A DNA stretch of 64,000 nt, taken from NCBI RefSeq assembly GCF_026626745.1, contig NZ_JAPNJW010000001.1, positions 5,192,001 to 5,256,000 of the forward strand, in the 5' to 3' direction. The notes beneath the pieces are model-generated. The model was not told where the DNA came from. It saw only the letters and a program-made list of their open reading frames with translations, and searched no databases. Position numbers and translations under genes: made by a program. Below, piece after piece: positions 29,168-35,369 of the stretch; position 1 is the first letter of the stretch, and each line of letters begins with the position of its first letter. Origin of the DNA: Nannocystis sp. RBIL2 (GTDB taxonomy: Bacteria > Myxococcota_A > Polyangia > Nannocystales > Nannocystaceae).

Positions 29168-29236
29168 TGCGTCGTCGGGCGGCCCCGACCCTCGGCTCTG
29201 ACCCGAGGCTTGCTGGATCGACACCAGCCGACGCAA
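29168..29236 (+). tRNA. tRNA-Gln(CTG), compact D arm
   Basis: Acceptor tgcgtcg/cgacgca pairs 7/7 with U1-A72, as is usual for Gln. The anticodon loop ctCTGac sits in stem ctcgg/ccgag. The T arm is gctgg-atcgaca-ccagc, with A at position 54 and C56 kept. Discriminator A. The D arm is reduced to a tcggg/cccga hairpin with a 4-base loop. Confidence 0.6.
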
Positions 29237-29278
29237 TTCGTGCCGCGGCCTCGACGTCTCGTCGATGCCGCGCGAAGG

Positions 29279-29348
29279 GGTGCCGTGGCCGAGTGACAGG
29301 CAGCGCTCTCATAAGGCGCCATACGCAGGTTCGTTACCTGCCGCACCA
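29279..29348 (+). tRNA. tRNA-Met(CAT), imperfect acceptor
   Basis: Anticodon loop ctCATaa in stem gcgct/ggcgc; T arm gcagg-ttcgtta-cctgc; D stem gcc/ggc. The acceptor shows five clear pairs (ggtgc/gcacc) and then a C-C mismatch; the 3' strand appears one base short. A follows as probable discriminator. It could be a degenerating elongator tRNA-Met. Confidence 0.55.
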
Positions 29349-29364
29349 TCCCTTGACGACAATT

Positions 29365-29438
29365 GGGCTGCGAGCGAAGGCGCTGGCGAACCCTTGCAAG
29401 GTTCGTGTTTACATCGGGGGCGGTACCCGAGCGGTCCA
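29365..29438 (+). tRNA. tRNA-Ala(TGC) with G3-U70
   Basis: Acceptor gggctgc/gcggtcc pairs 7/7 with wobbles, including G3-U70, the alanyl-tRNA synthetase identity pair; discriminator A73. Anticodon loop ctTGCaa in a gaacc/ggttc stem. The T arm tcggg-ggcggta-cccga lacks T54 and T55 but keeps C56. The D arm is reduced (agcg/cgct). An alternative 5' strand (29369-29375, tgcgagc) is a perfect complement of 29507-29513. Confidence 0.55.
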
Positions 29439-29522
29439 CTGGCGGCGTAACGGCGCCTGTTACGTCACAGCGAGCGCTCAGCACGACACACGGCGGTCGG
29501 AGCCGTGCTCGCACCGACACCT

Positions 29523-29609
29523 GGGAGCGTCGTCCAATGGTAGGACAGCAGATTGTTAATCTGCCTGGGCATAGCCCACTCGATGCAAGTTCGATTCTTG
29601 CCGCTTCCG
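29523..29609 (+). tRNA. tRNA-Asn(GTT) with extra variable-arm hairpin
   Basis: Acceptor gggagcg/cgcttcc pairs 7/7 (G3-U70 wobble); D stem gtcc/ggac with GG in the loop; anticodon loop ttGTTaa in gcaga/tctgc; T arm gcaag-ttcgatt-cttgc; discriminator G73. The variable region (29565-29584) is 20 bases and folds as tgggc-ata-gccca, unlike normal class I tRNA-Asn. Confidence 0.85.
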
Positions 29610-29614
29610 CTCTT

Positions 29615-29687
29615 GGGCCGATGGGACAGATGGATGTCCAGCGGATTCTTACCCCGCTTCAGGCTGGATCGTTACCAGCTCGGCTCG
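29615..29687 (+). tRNA. tRNA-Lys(CTT)
   Basis: Acceptor gggccga/tcggctc (G2-U71 wobble); D stem ggac/gtcc; anticodon loop ttCTTac in gcgga/cccgc with one mismatch next to the loop; T arm gctgg-atcgtta-ccagc (A54). Discriminator G rather than the usual A of tRNA-Lys. Five bases after tRNA-Asn. Confidence 0.8.
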
Positions 29688-29725
29688 TCGTTATTTTATT
29701 GAAGTATGAATACTCTATCGACCCC

Positions 29726-29813
29726 GGGCTCCGGCCAGGACGGGAATGGGGCGGACTTTTAATCCGTATGCCGAGCGCGTGCGCTCGACCGAGTTCGACT
29801 CTCGGGGAGCTCG
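29726..29813 (+). tRNA. tRNA-Lys(TTT) with palindromic variable arm
   Basis: Acceptor gggctcc/ggagctc (G2-U71); anticodon loop ctTTTaa in gcgga/tccgt; T arm ccgag-ttcgact-ctcgg; discriminator G. The variable region (29768-29788) is 21 bases and almost wholly a palindrome, cgagcgc-gt-gcgctcg. That makes this class I isoacceptor class II-like in shape. Confidence 0.8.
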
Positions 29814-29865
29814 TATCTGCGATATTTTTCATTATTCCGGTGGCCTTGCCGACTCGAGGCCGTTT

Positions 29866-29939
29866 GCCGCCGTAGGGGAGCTGGAGTCCCCGCCTCGTTG
29901 TCAGCGAGGAGATCGCGGGTTCGAACCCCGCCGGTGGCG
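29866..29939 (+). tRNA. tRNA-Asp(GTC)
   Basis: A clean cloverleaf: acceptor gccgccg/cggtggc, D stem gggg/cccc, anticodon loop ttGTCag in cctcg/cgagg, T arm gcggg-ttcgaac-cccgc. Discriminator G73, the Asp identity base. Confidence 0.95.
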
Positions 29940-29947
29940 TCTCGAGC

Positions 29948-30016
29948 AGGGGCGCGCGCGGTGTGCTACGCGAGGCTTTGAACCTCGCCAGGAGAGTTCG
30001 AGCCTCTCCGTCCCTT
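29948..30016 (+). tRNA. tRNA-Gln(TTG), short D arm
   Basis: Acceptor aggggcg/cgtccct pairs 7/7; anticodon loop ctTTGaa in cgagg/cctcg; T arm gagag-ttcgagc-ctctc. Discriminator T. Only 16 bases separate the acceptor from the anticodon stem, so the D arm is small and lacks the usual GG. Confidence 0.75.
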
Positions 30017-30069
30017 ATCCTTCGTGAATCTTTCTCCTCCGTGATTCGTATGAGTGTCACGGTTCTCTC

Positions 30070-30140
30070 GCCGATGTGGCCTAGTGACTGGGCGTCACCC
30101 TTCCAAGGTGAAGACGCGGGTTTGATTCCTGCCATCGGCT
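30070..30140 (+). tRNA. tRNA-Gly(TCC)
   Basis: Perfect acceptor gccgatg/catcggc; D stem gcct/gggc; anticodon loop ctTCCaa in tcacc/ggtga; T arm gcggg-tttgatt-cctgc (the only unit whose T-loop third base is T). Discriminator T (U73), as expected for Gly. Confidence 0.85.
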
Positions 30141-30177
30141 CTCGTGCAGCGCGCCGCGCTGCTTTAAAACGAAAACT

Positions 30178-30249
30178 GCAGTTCAGGTCTTGTCAGTGAG
30201 ACGCGTGGTTGCCTACCACGAGGGCCCGGTGCGACCCCGGGGAGCTGCT
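30178..30249 (+). tRNA. tRNA-Gly(GCC)
   Basis: Acceptor gcagttc/gagctgc with one wobble; D stem gtct/agac; anticodon loop ttGCCta in cgtgg/ccacg; T arm cccgg-tgcgacc-ccggg (T55 replaced by G). Discriminator T, matching the other Gly. Confidence 0.82.
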
Positions 30250-30261
30250 CTACCGTAACTT

Positions 30262-30329
30262 GCCCTTGCTCCAAGGGAGGGCGCTGCTTGGTATGTAGCG
30301 CAGTCCGGGAGCGTTACCCGGCGAGGGCT
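30262..30329 (+). tRNA. tRNA-Thr(GGT), compact D arm
   Basis: Acceptor gcccttg/cgagggc pairs 7/7 with one wobble. The anticodon loop ttGGTat sits in an extended stem (gcgctgc/gtagcgc). T arm ccggg-agcgtta-cccgg (A54 G55 C56). The D arm is a ctcc/ggag mini-hairpin. Discriminator T, shared with the other Thr unit. Confidence 0.62.
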
Positions 30330-30356
30330 CCGCCGCGGTCCCGCGCGGGACCTCTT

Positions 30357-30429
30357 GCCCCCCAAGCATCAATGGTGATGCGCCGCCCTCGTAGCGCGGA
30401 GTCGCCGGGTTCGATCCCCGGGCGGGGCT
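30357..30429 (+). tRNA. tRNA-Thr(CGT)
   Basis: Acceptor gcccccc/gcggggc with one C-C mismatch; D stem gcat/atgc with GG in the loop; anticodon loop ctCGTag in ccgcc/cgcgg (one mismatch); T arm ccggg-ttcgatc-cccgg. Discriminator T. Confidence 0.85.
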
Positions 30430-30445
30430 CTTTCTTTAAAAAAAT

Positions 30446-30517
30446 GGTCCAGGAGCTTCCCGGTCGAGCGCCTGCATGACACGCAGGAGGTACGAGGTTC
30501 GATTCCTCGATGGACCA
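30446..30517 (+). tRNA. tRNA-Val(GAC)
   Basis: Acceptor ggtccag/atggacc (last pair mismatched); D stem gctt/gagc with GG in the loop; anticodon loop atGACac in cctgc/gcagg; T arm cgagg-ttcgatt-cctcg. Discriminator A, as in Val tRNAs. Confidence 0.9.
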
Positions 30518-30527
30518 ACACTTGCTT

Positions 30528-30599
30528 GCTCTCGTGGTCTAGAAGATAGGGCCCAGGTCTACGGAGCCTGAGACGGTGGTGCAATTCCACCCGAGAGTA
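30528..30599 (+). tRNA. tRNA-Arg(ACG), copy 1
   Basis: Acceptor gctctcg/cgagagt with a G1-U72 wobble; D stem gtct/gggc; anticodon loop ctACGga in caggt/gcctg; T arm ggtgg-tgcaatt-ccacc. Discriminator A. Nearly identical to the unit starting 97 bases downstream. Confidence 0.87.
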
Positions 30600-30624
30600 C
30601 TCTCCTCGTTCGATGATCCTTCTC

Positions 30625-30696
30625 GCTCTCGTGGTCTAGAAGATAGGGCCCAGGTCTACGGAACCTGAGACGGTGGTGCAATTCCATCCGAGAGTA
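30625..30696 (+). tRNA. tRNA-Arg(ACG), copy 2
   Basis: Tandem duplicate of the preceding unit. It differs by a G to A change that turns the t-g closing pair of the anticodon stem into t-a, and by a C to T in the T stem that leaves a G-U. Both changes keep pairing, suggesting selection for structure. Confidence 0.87.
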
Positions 30697-30710
30697 CTTT
30701 TACGACGCCT

Positions 30711-30782
30711 GGCCTCGAAGTGTATCAGATTGCACGCGACCGTCCGAAGGTCGAGGACCGGGTGCGACTCCCGGCGGGGCTG
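30711..30782 (+). tRNA. tRNA-Arg(CCG)
   Basis: Acceptor ggcctcg/cggggct, again with G1-U72; D stem gtgt/gcac; anticodon loop gtCCGaa in cgacc/ggtcg; T arm ccggg-tgcgact-cccgg. Discriminator G. Confidence 0.87.
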
Positions 30783-30786
30783 CCAT

Positions 30787-30859
30787 GCTCGCGTAGCTCA
30801 GCCGGATGAGCATTGGTCTTCTAAACCAAGGGACGCAGGTTCGACTCCTGCCGCGAGTG
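30787..30859 (+). tRNA. tRNA-Arg(TCT)
   Basis: Acceptor gctcgcg/cgcgagt with G1-U72; standard D arm gctc/gagc; anticodon loop ctTCTaa in ttggt/accaa; canonical T arm gcagg-ttcgact-cctgc. Discriminator G. Confidence 0.95.
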
Positions 30860-30880
30860 CTTCGTCGATTCCATCATTGT

Positions 30881-30952
30881 AGGGGAGAGGTGTTGATGGT
30901 GACATGCGGGACTCCAAATCCTGCGAACCGGGTTCGAGTCCCGGCTCCCCTG
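30881..30952 (+). tRNA. tRNA-Trp(CCA)
   Basis: Perfect acceptor aggggag/ctcccct with A1-U72; D stem gtgt/acat; anticodon loop ctCCAaa in cggga/tcctg; T arm ccggg-ttcgagt-cccgg. Discriminator G73, the Trp identity base. Confidence 0.93.
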
Positions 30953-30953
30953 T

Positions 30954-31024
30954 TGGGCTAAAGCTCGTGAGAAGAGCGGTGCTCTGTGACAGCACAGGTG
31001 AGGGGGCGGAACCCTCTAGCCCAC
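30954..31024 (+). tRNA. tRNA-His(GTG) without encoded G-1
   Basis: Perfect acceptor tgggcta/tagccca; D stem gctc/gagc; anticodon loop ctGTGac in gtgct/agcac; T arm gaggg-ggcggaa-ccctc (T54 and T55 replaced, C56 kept). C73 fits His, but position -1 is T and position 1 is T rather than G. It starts one base after tRNA-Trp. Confidence 0.8.
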
Positions 31025-31061
31025 CCGCGCGCTTCGATGCGCGCCGTCTTTTGTCTCGCAA

Positions 31062-31133
31062 GCCCGCGTAGCTCAACGGGAGAGCGGCGTTCTTACAAAT
31101 CGCAGGTCGGGGGCTCGACACCCTCCGTGGGCA
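31062..31133 (+). tRNA. tRNA-Val(TAC)
   Basis: Acceptor gcccgcg/cgtgggc; standard D arm gctc/gagc; anticodon loop ctTACaa in gcgtt/atcgc (one T-T mismatch); T arm ggggg-ctcgaca-ccctc (C54). Discriminator A. Confidence 0.9.
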
Positions 31134-31159
31134 ATTTTCTTAAAAACAGCAGATAACCT

Positions 31160-31230
31160 GGCCCTGTAGTTCAACGGCAGAATTCCGCGCTCTCGACGCG
31201 GAGACCGGAGATCGTCACTCCGCAGGGTCA
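31160..31230 (+). tRNA. tRNA-Glu(CTC)
   Basis: Acceptor ggccctg/cagggtc with G2-U71; D arm gttc/gaat with GG in the loop; anticodon loop ctCTCga in ccgcg/cgcgg; T arm cggag-atcgtca-ctccg (A54). Discriminator A. Confidence 0.9.
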
Positions 31231-31237
31231 TTTCATA

Positions 31238-31310
31238 CGAGGTGAAGGCTTGTGGGTAAGCCGCATGCTCGGGGAGCATGAGATTGTGCGTTCGACTCGC
31301 ACCACCTCGA
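31238..31310 (+). tRNA. tRNA-Pro(GGG)
   Basis: Perfect acceptor cgaggtg/cacctcg with the C1-G72 pair typical of bacterial Pro; D stem ggct/agcc; anticodon loop tcGGGga (C at 33) in catgc/gcatg; T arm gtgcg-ttcgact-cgcac. Discriminator A. Confidence 0.88.
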
Positions 31311-31335
31311 TTTCTTTGCAGAAAGAAATCCTCAT

Positions 31336-31406
31336 CGGAGACGAATCGCGGAGTGCGAAGCGTGTTTCGGGAACACGTAGGCGGGGTGCGACGCCCCGGT
31401 CTCCGA
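31336..31406 (+). tRNA. tRNA-Pro(CGG)
   Basis: Perfect acceptor cggagac/gtctccg with C1-G72; anticodon loop ttCGGga in cgtgt/acacg; T arm cgggg-tgcgacg-ccccg. Discriminator A, followed by CCA, possibly by chance. The D arm is a tight tcgc/gcga hairpin. Confidence 0.82.
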
Positions 31407-31416
31407 CCAACTCTCT

Positions 31417-31446
31417 CCCGGGTCGCGGGTGCTGCCGCGGCCCGGG
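31417..31446 (+). other. Strong hairpin between tRNA-Pro and tRNA-Ile
   Basis: A near-perfect 12-pair hairpin: cccggg pairs with cccggg, then tcgcgg with ccgcgg, around a six-base loop. It could be a processing signal, a terminator or the remnant of another unit. Confidence 0.55.
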
Positions 31447-31454
31447 TCTCTTTA

Positions 31455-31525
31455 CCGCGTCAGTGGACGGTGCCACACCTCGTCTGATAAGCGAGCCCTT
31501 CGGAGTTCAACTCTCCGGGCGCGGA
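31455..31525 (+). tRNA. tRNA-Ile(GAT)
   Basis: Acceptor ccgcgtc/ggcgcgg pairs 7/7 (C1-G72, unusual for Ile); small D arm tgg/cca; anticodon loop ctGATaa in ctcgt/gcgag; T arm cggag-ttcaact-ctccg. Discriminator A. Last unit of the array. Confidence 0.82.
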
Positions 31526-31582
31526 CTACGACTTCTCTTCCTCTTCCACGGTTTTCCCGTTCGTCCGTCGCGCGGGCGCCCG

Positions 31583-31978
31583 TCACTGTTCCGGCGGCTC
31601 GTCGTCACGCGCCGGCGCCGGCTTCGGCTCGGCAGCAGCCGGGGTCGCCTTGACGATCAGGTAGCGCAGCGGGGCGTCGGCTCGCTCGTTGCGCAGCTCG
31701 AGCGACGAGCGGAACGGCAAGAACACCACCGTACCGGGGCCGAACGGCTGCGCGCGGCCGTCGACAGTGGCCTCTCCGCAGCCGGTCAGGCCGATGACGA
31801 TCTCCGAGTCGCGCTGCTGCACGTGGCGCCCGACGTGGCCGCCCGCCTCGAGCACGCACGAGAGCACCGACGTGAACGGCGGCGCGGGCTGCCCGGCGAG
31901 CAGGTCCCAGACGAGCACCTCGCCGTGACCACCGAACATCGCCTGGCGAACCGAGGGAGGGCCGTGACCGATCTGCAT
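31583..31978 (-). CDS. Cupin-domain protein
   Basis: 131 residues from the ATG of MQIGHGPPSVRQAMF; a longer frame upstream looks like 5' sequence. It is a single small beta-barrel: SVLSCVLEAGGHVGRHVQQRDSEIVIGLTGCGEATVDG followed by FGPGTVVFLPFRSSLELRN. This fits cupin motifs 1 (GxxxxxHxHxxxE-like, here GGHVGRHVQQRDSE) and 2 (PG...P.....H-like). The tail is Pro/Ala/Glu-rich. It is a small cytosolic cupin of unknown ligand, last on the minus-strand stress block, with its start about 110 bases after the metallo-hydrolase stop. Confidence 0.75.
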   Translation of the reverse strand: MQIGHGPPSVRQAMFGGHGEVLVWDLLAGQPAPPFTSVLSCVLEAGGHVGRHVQQRDSEIVIGLTGCGEATVDGRAQPFGPGTVVFLPFRSSLELRNERADAPLRYLIVKATPAAAEPKPAPARDDEPPEQ

Positions 31979-32084
31979 CGCCGAAGCGTACCACGACCCA
32001 CGCGCGGCCGCGGACGGTTCCGCGCGTTTCGCGACGCCCGCGCAGTGGATGACGCCGAGCGCCGCGTCGGCTGCATCCATTCAA

Positions 32085-32098
32085 GCTATGATCATAGC
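32085..32098. promoter_or_regulatory. 14-bp perfect palindrome before the cupin gene
   Basis: GCTATGATCATAGC overlaps the metallo-hydrolase stop and lies about 107 bases upstream of the cupin ATG. It may be an operator for the cupin gene. No regulator can be named. Confidence 0.4.
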
Positions 32099-32934
32099 GT
32101 GAGCGTCGCGCCGAGCTCGAGGAAGCGCGCGCGCTCCTCCAGACCCGCGGCCGCGAACGCGCTGCGGAGGTCGGTCTCGGGCTGCTGGAAGTGGGCCCAG
32201 CCGGAGCGGTGGATCGGCAGGATCGACTTGGCGTCGAGCAGGCGGCAGGCGGCGATCGCCTCGGTCGCGTCGAAGGTGAAGCGGGCGTGGCGGAACCCGA
32301 GCGCGTGCGGGAAGCCGACCGCGCCGCAGTGGACCACCGCGAGGTCGACCGGTCGCTCGCGGCGGAGCTCGGCCAGCCTGGCCGCGAGGGCGGGGAACAT
32401 CACGGTGTCCCCCGAGATCCACACGCGCGGTCCATCGTCGACGTCGACGACGAAGCCGGTGACCTCGTGGACCTGCGGCGCGTAGCGGGGGCCGTGGCGG
32501 GCGACGATCGCGGTGATCGTCAGCGGGCCGACGCGGGTGCGGGCGTCGGGCGCGAGGCCGACGGCGCGCGCGCCGAGCCCGAGGCCGCGGCCGGGGGCGT
32601 CGTGCTTCGCCAGCGGCCGCGCCAGTCGGCGCGCGCTCGGGATGGTGGTGATCACCTGCGCGACGCGGGCCTCGTCGGCCACCAGAGCGCGACCGGCGAG
32701 GTCGAGGTTGTCGGCGTGGTGGTCATGGCTGAGCAGCACCGCGTCGAAGCGGCCGAGCGACGCCGGGTCCGCCGGCGTCTCGTAGCGCTTCTCGCTGGCG
32801 AACCACGAGCGCGGCGTACACCACAGGCCGAAGTCGTAGGTGGTGCCGATCGCGTCGAACACAGGGTCGGTCAGGAGCCGCGTCTCGCCGATGCGGATCG
32901 CCAGAGTCGCGGTGCCGAGGTACGTCAGCTCCAT
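32092..32934 (-). CDS. UlaG/RomA-like metallo-beta-lactamase-fold hydrolase
   Basis: 280 residues, no signal peptide. The N-terminal LTYLGTATLAIRIGETRLLTDPVF is typical of UlaG/RomA-type MBL proteins. The metal motif is LLSHDHHADNLD (HxHxDH-like with the second His shifted). VWISGDTVMFP supplies the bridging Asp, and ILPIHRSGWAHF the late His. These enzymes are cytoplasmic metal-dependent hydrolases, including lactonases and N-acyl-phosphatidylethanolamine phospholipase D relatives. The substrate is unknown. The start lies 19 bases after the haloperoxidase-like stop, so co-transcription with that gene and catalase is likely. Confidence 0.85.
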   Translation of the reverse strand: MELTYLGTATLAIRIGETRLLTDPVFDAIGTTYDFGLWCTPRSWFASEKRYETPADPASLGRFDAVLLSHDHHADNLDLAGRALVADEARVAQVITTIPSARRLARPLAKHDAPGRGLGLGARAVGLAPDARTRVGPLTITAIVARHGPRYAPQVHEVTGFVVDVDDGPRVWISGDTVMFPALAARLAELRRERPVDLAVVHCGAVGFPHALGFRHARFTFDATEAIAACRLLDAKSILPIHRSGWAHFQQPETDLRSAFAAAGLEERARFLELGATLTL

Positions 32935-32953
32935 CGTGCGGCTCCTGGCGGGC

Positions 32954-33787
32954 TCACGACGCCGCGCGGCTCTGCAAGAACGCCAGCAGGTCGGCGTTGA
33001 CGCGGTCCTTCTGGGAGGTCGGCAGGCCGTGGTCGCCGCCCGCGTAGACCTTGAGCTGCGAGCCCTTGACCAGCTTGTGGGCCGCCTGCGCGCTCGCGCC
33101 GATCGGCACGATCTGGTCGTCGTCGCCGTGGATGAACAGCGTTGGCACGTCGACCTTCTTCAGATCCTCGGTGAAGTCGGTCTCGGAGAACGCTTTGATG
33201 CAGTCGAGCGCGTTCTTGAGGCCGGCCTGCATGCCCTGCAGCCAGAAGCTGTCGCGCACGCCGTCGGACAGCTTGCCGCCCGGGCGGTTGGCGCCGTAGA
33301 ACGCCGTGGGCAGGTCTTTGAAGAACTGCGAGCGGTCGGCCTTGACTGCGGCGCGGATGCCGTCGAACACGTCGACCGGCAGGCCGCCGGGGTTGGCCTC
33401 GGTCTTCAGCATCAGCGGCGGCACCGCGCCGACGAGCACGAGTTGGGCGACGCGCTTCGTACCGTGGCGGCCGACGTAGCGGGTGACCTCGCCGCCGCCC
33501 GTCGAGTGGCCGATCAAGGTCGCCTGCTTCAGGTCGAGGTGCTCGATCAGCTGCGCCAGATCGTCGGCGTAGGTGTCCATCTCGTTGCCGTCGTACGGCT
33601 GGCTCGAGCGGCCGTGGCCGCGGCGATCGTGGGCGATGCAGCGGAAGCCGTGCGCCGCGAGGAACACCATCTGGTCCTCCCACGCGTCGGCCGTCAGCGG
33701 CCAGCCGTGGCTGAACACCACCGGGCGGCCCGTGCCCCAATCCTTGTAGTAGATCTGCGTTCCATCCTTGACTGTGATCGTGGCCAT
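32954..33787 (-). CDS. Non-heme chloroperoxidase-like alpha/beta hydrolase
   Basis: 277 residues. MATITVKDGTQIYYKDWGTGRPVVFSHGWPL, DRRGHGRSSQPYDGNEMDTYADDL and the nucleophile elbow IGHSTGGGEV define the cofactor-free haloperoxidase group. The triad is completed by Asp in FIHGDDDQIVP and His in GGDHGLPTSQ. Such enzymes hydrolyse esters and can make peracids from carboxylates and peroxide. The gene starts 6 bases after the catalase stop, so the two are an operon, which fits a peroxide-linked role. Cytoplasmic. Confidence 0.9.
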   Translation of the reverse strand: MATITVKDGTQIYYKDWGTGRPVVFSHGWPLTADAWEDQMVFLAAHGFRCIAHDRRGHGRSSQPYDGNEMDTYADDLAQLIEHLDLKQATLIGHSTGGGEVTRYVGRHGTKRVAQLVLVGAVPPLMLKTEANPGGLPVDVFDGIRAAVKADRSQFFKDLPTAFYGANRPGGKLSDGVRDSFWLQGMQAGLKNALDCIKAFSETDFTEDLKKVDVPTLFIHGDDDQIVPIGASAQAAHKLVKGSQLKVYAGGDHGLPTSQKDRVNADLLAFLQSRAAS

Positions 33788-33793
33788 GACGGT

Positions 33794-35269
<1,476 letters not shown>

Positions 35270-35280
35270 CGGACACGGAT

Positions 35281-35326
35281 GTATCGCAGTCATGTCCGCG
35301 CCAGAACACCCGACCAAGGTCGGGTG
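35281..35326 (-). promoter_or_regulatory. Operator/promoter module of the catalase operon
   Basis: Perfect palindrome CACCCGACC-AA-GGTCGGGTG (35307-35326); exactly 20 bases from its core on the minus strand is GCGATAC (35287-35281). The box sits 12 bases from the katA ATG used here. The same core, spacer length and box occur at 38153-38197 in plus orientation. Confidence 0.6.
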
Positions 35327-35369
35327 CCTGCGCCCGCCGCATTCGCGGGCTCGTGGCGCGACCGATCGC

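Larger units (their letters stand above)
29168..31525 (+). other. Dense tRNA gene array (24 foldable tRNAs)
   Basis: All 24 cloverleaf-compatible units lie on one strand with gaps of 1-100 bases and no protein gene between them. Isotypes: Gln x2, Met, Ala, Asn, Lys x2, Asp, Gly x2, Thr x2, Val x2, Arg x4, Trp, His, Glu, Pro x2, Ile. None was found for Leu, Ser, Tyr, Phe or Cys. CCA is generally not encoded. Dense accessory tRNA arrays are known from phages, plasmids and some bacterial mobile regions. The T6SS toxin cassette with lower GC lies directly upstream. Single entries follow. Confidence 0.88.

Noticed and set aside
29415..29520. A class II (Tyr/Ser-like) tRNA starting at the gcggtacccgagcggtcc segment
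   Set aside because: The D-arm-like sequence is suggestive, but no acceptor partner was found and it conflicts with the better-paired Ala unit.
30017..30069. Another tRNA between Gln(TTG) and Gly(TCC)
   Set aside because: Only a ccgtga/tcacgg hairpin with a 12-base loop; no acceptor or anticodon arm.
28768..30199. Several 60-260 codon frames across the tRNA array and the region before it
   Set aside because: They run through folded tRNA genes, show no domains, and their residue composition is that of random translation.
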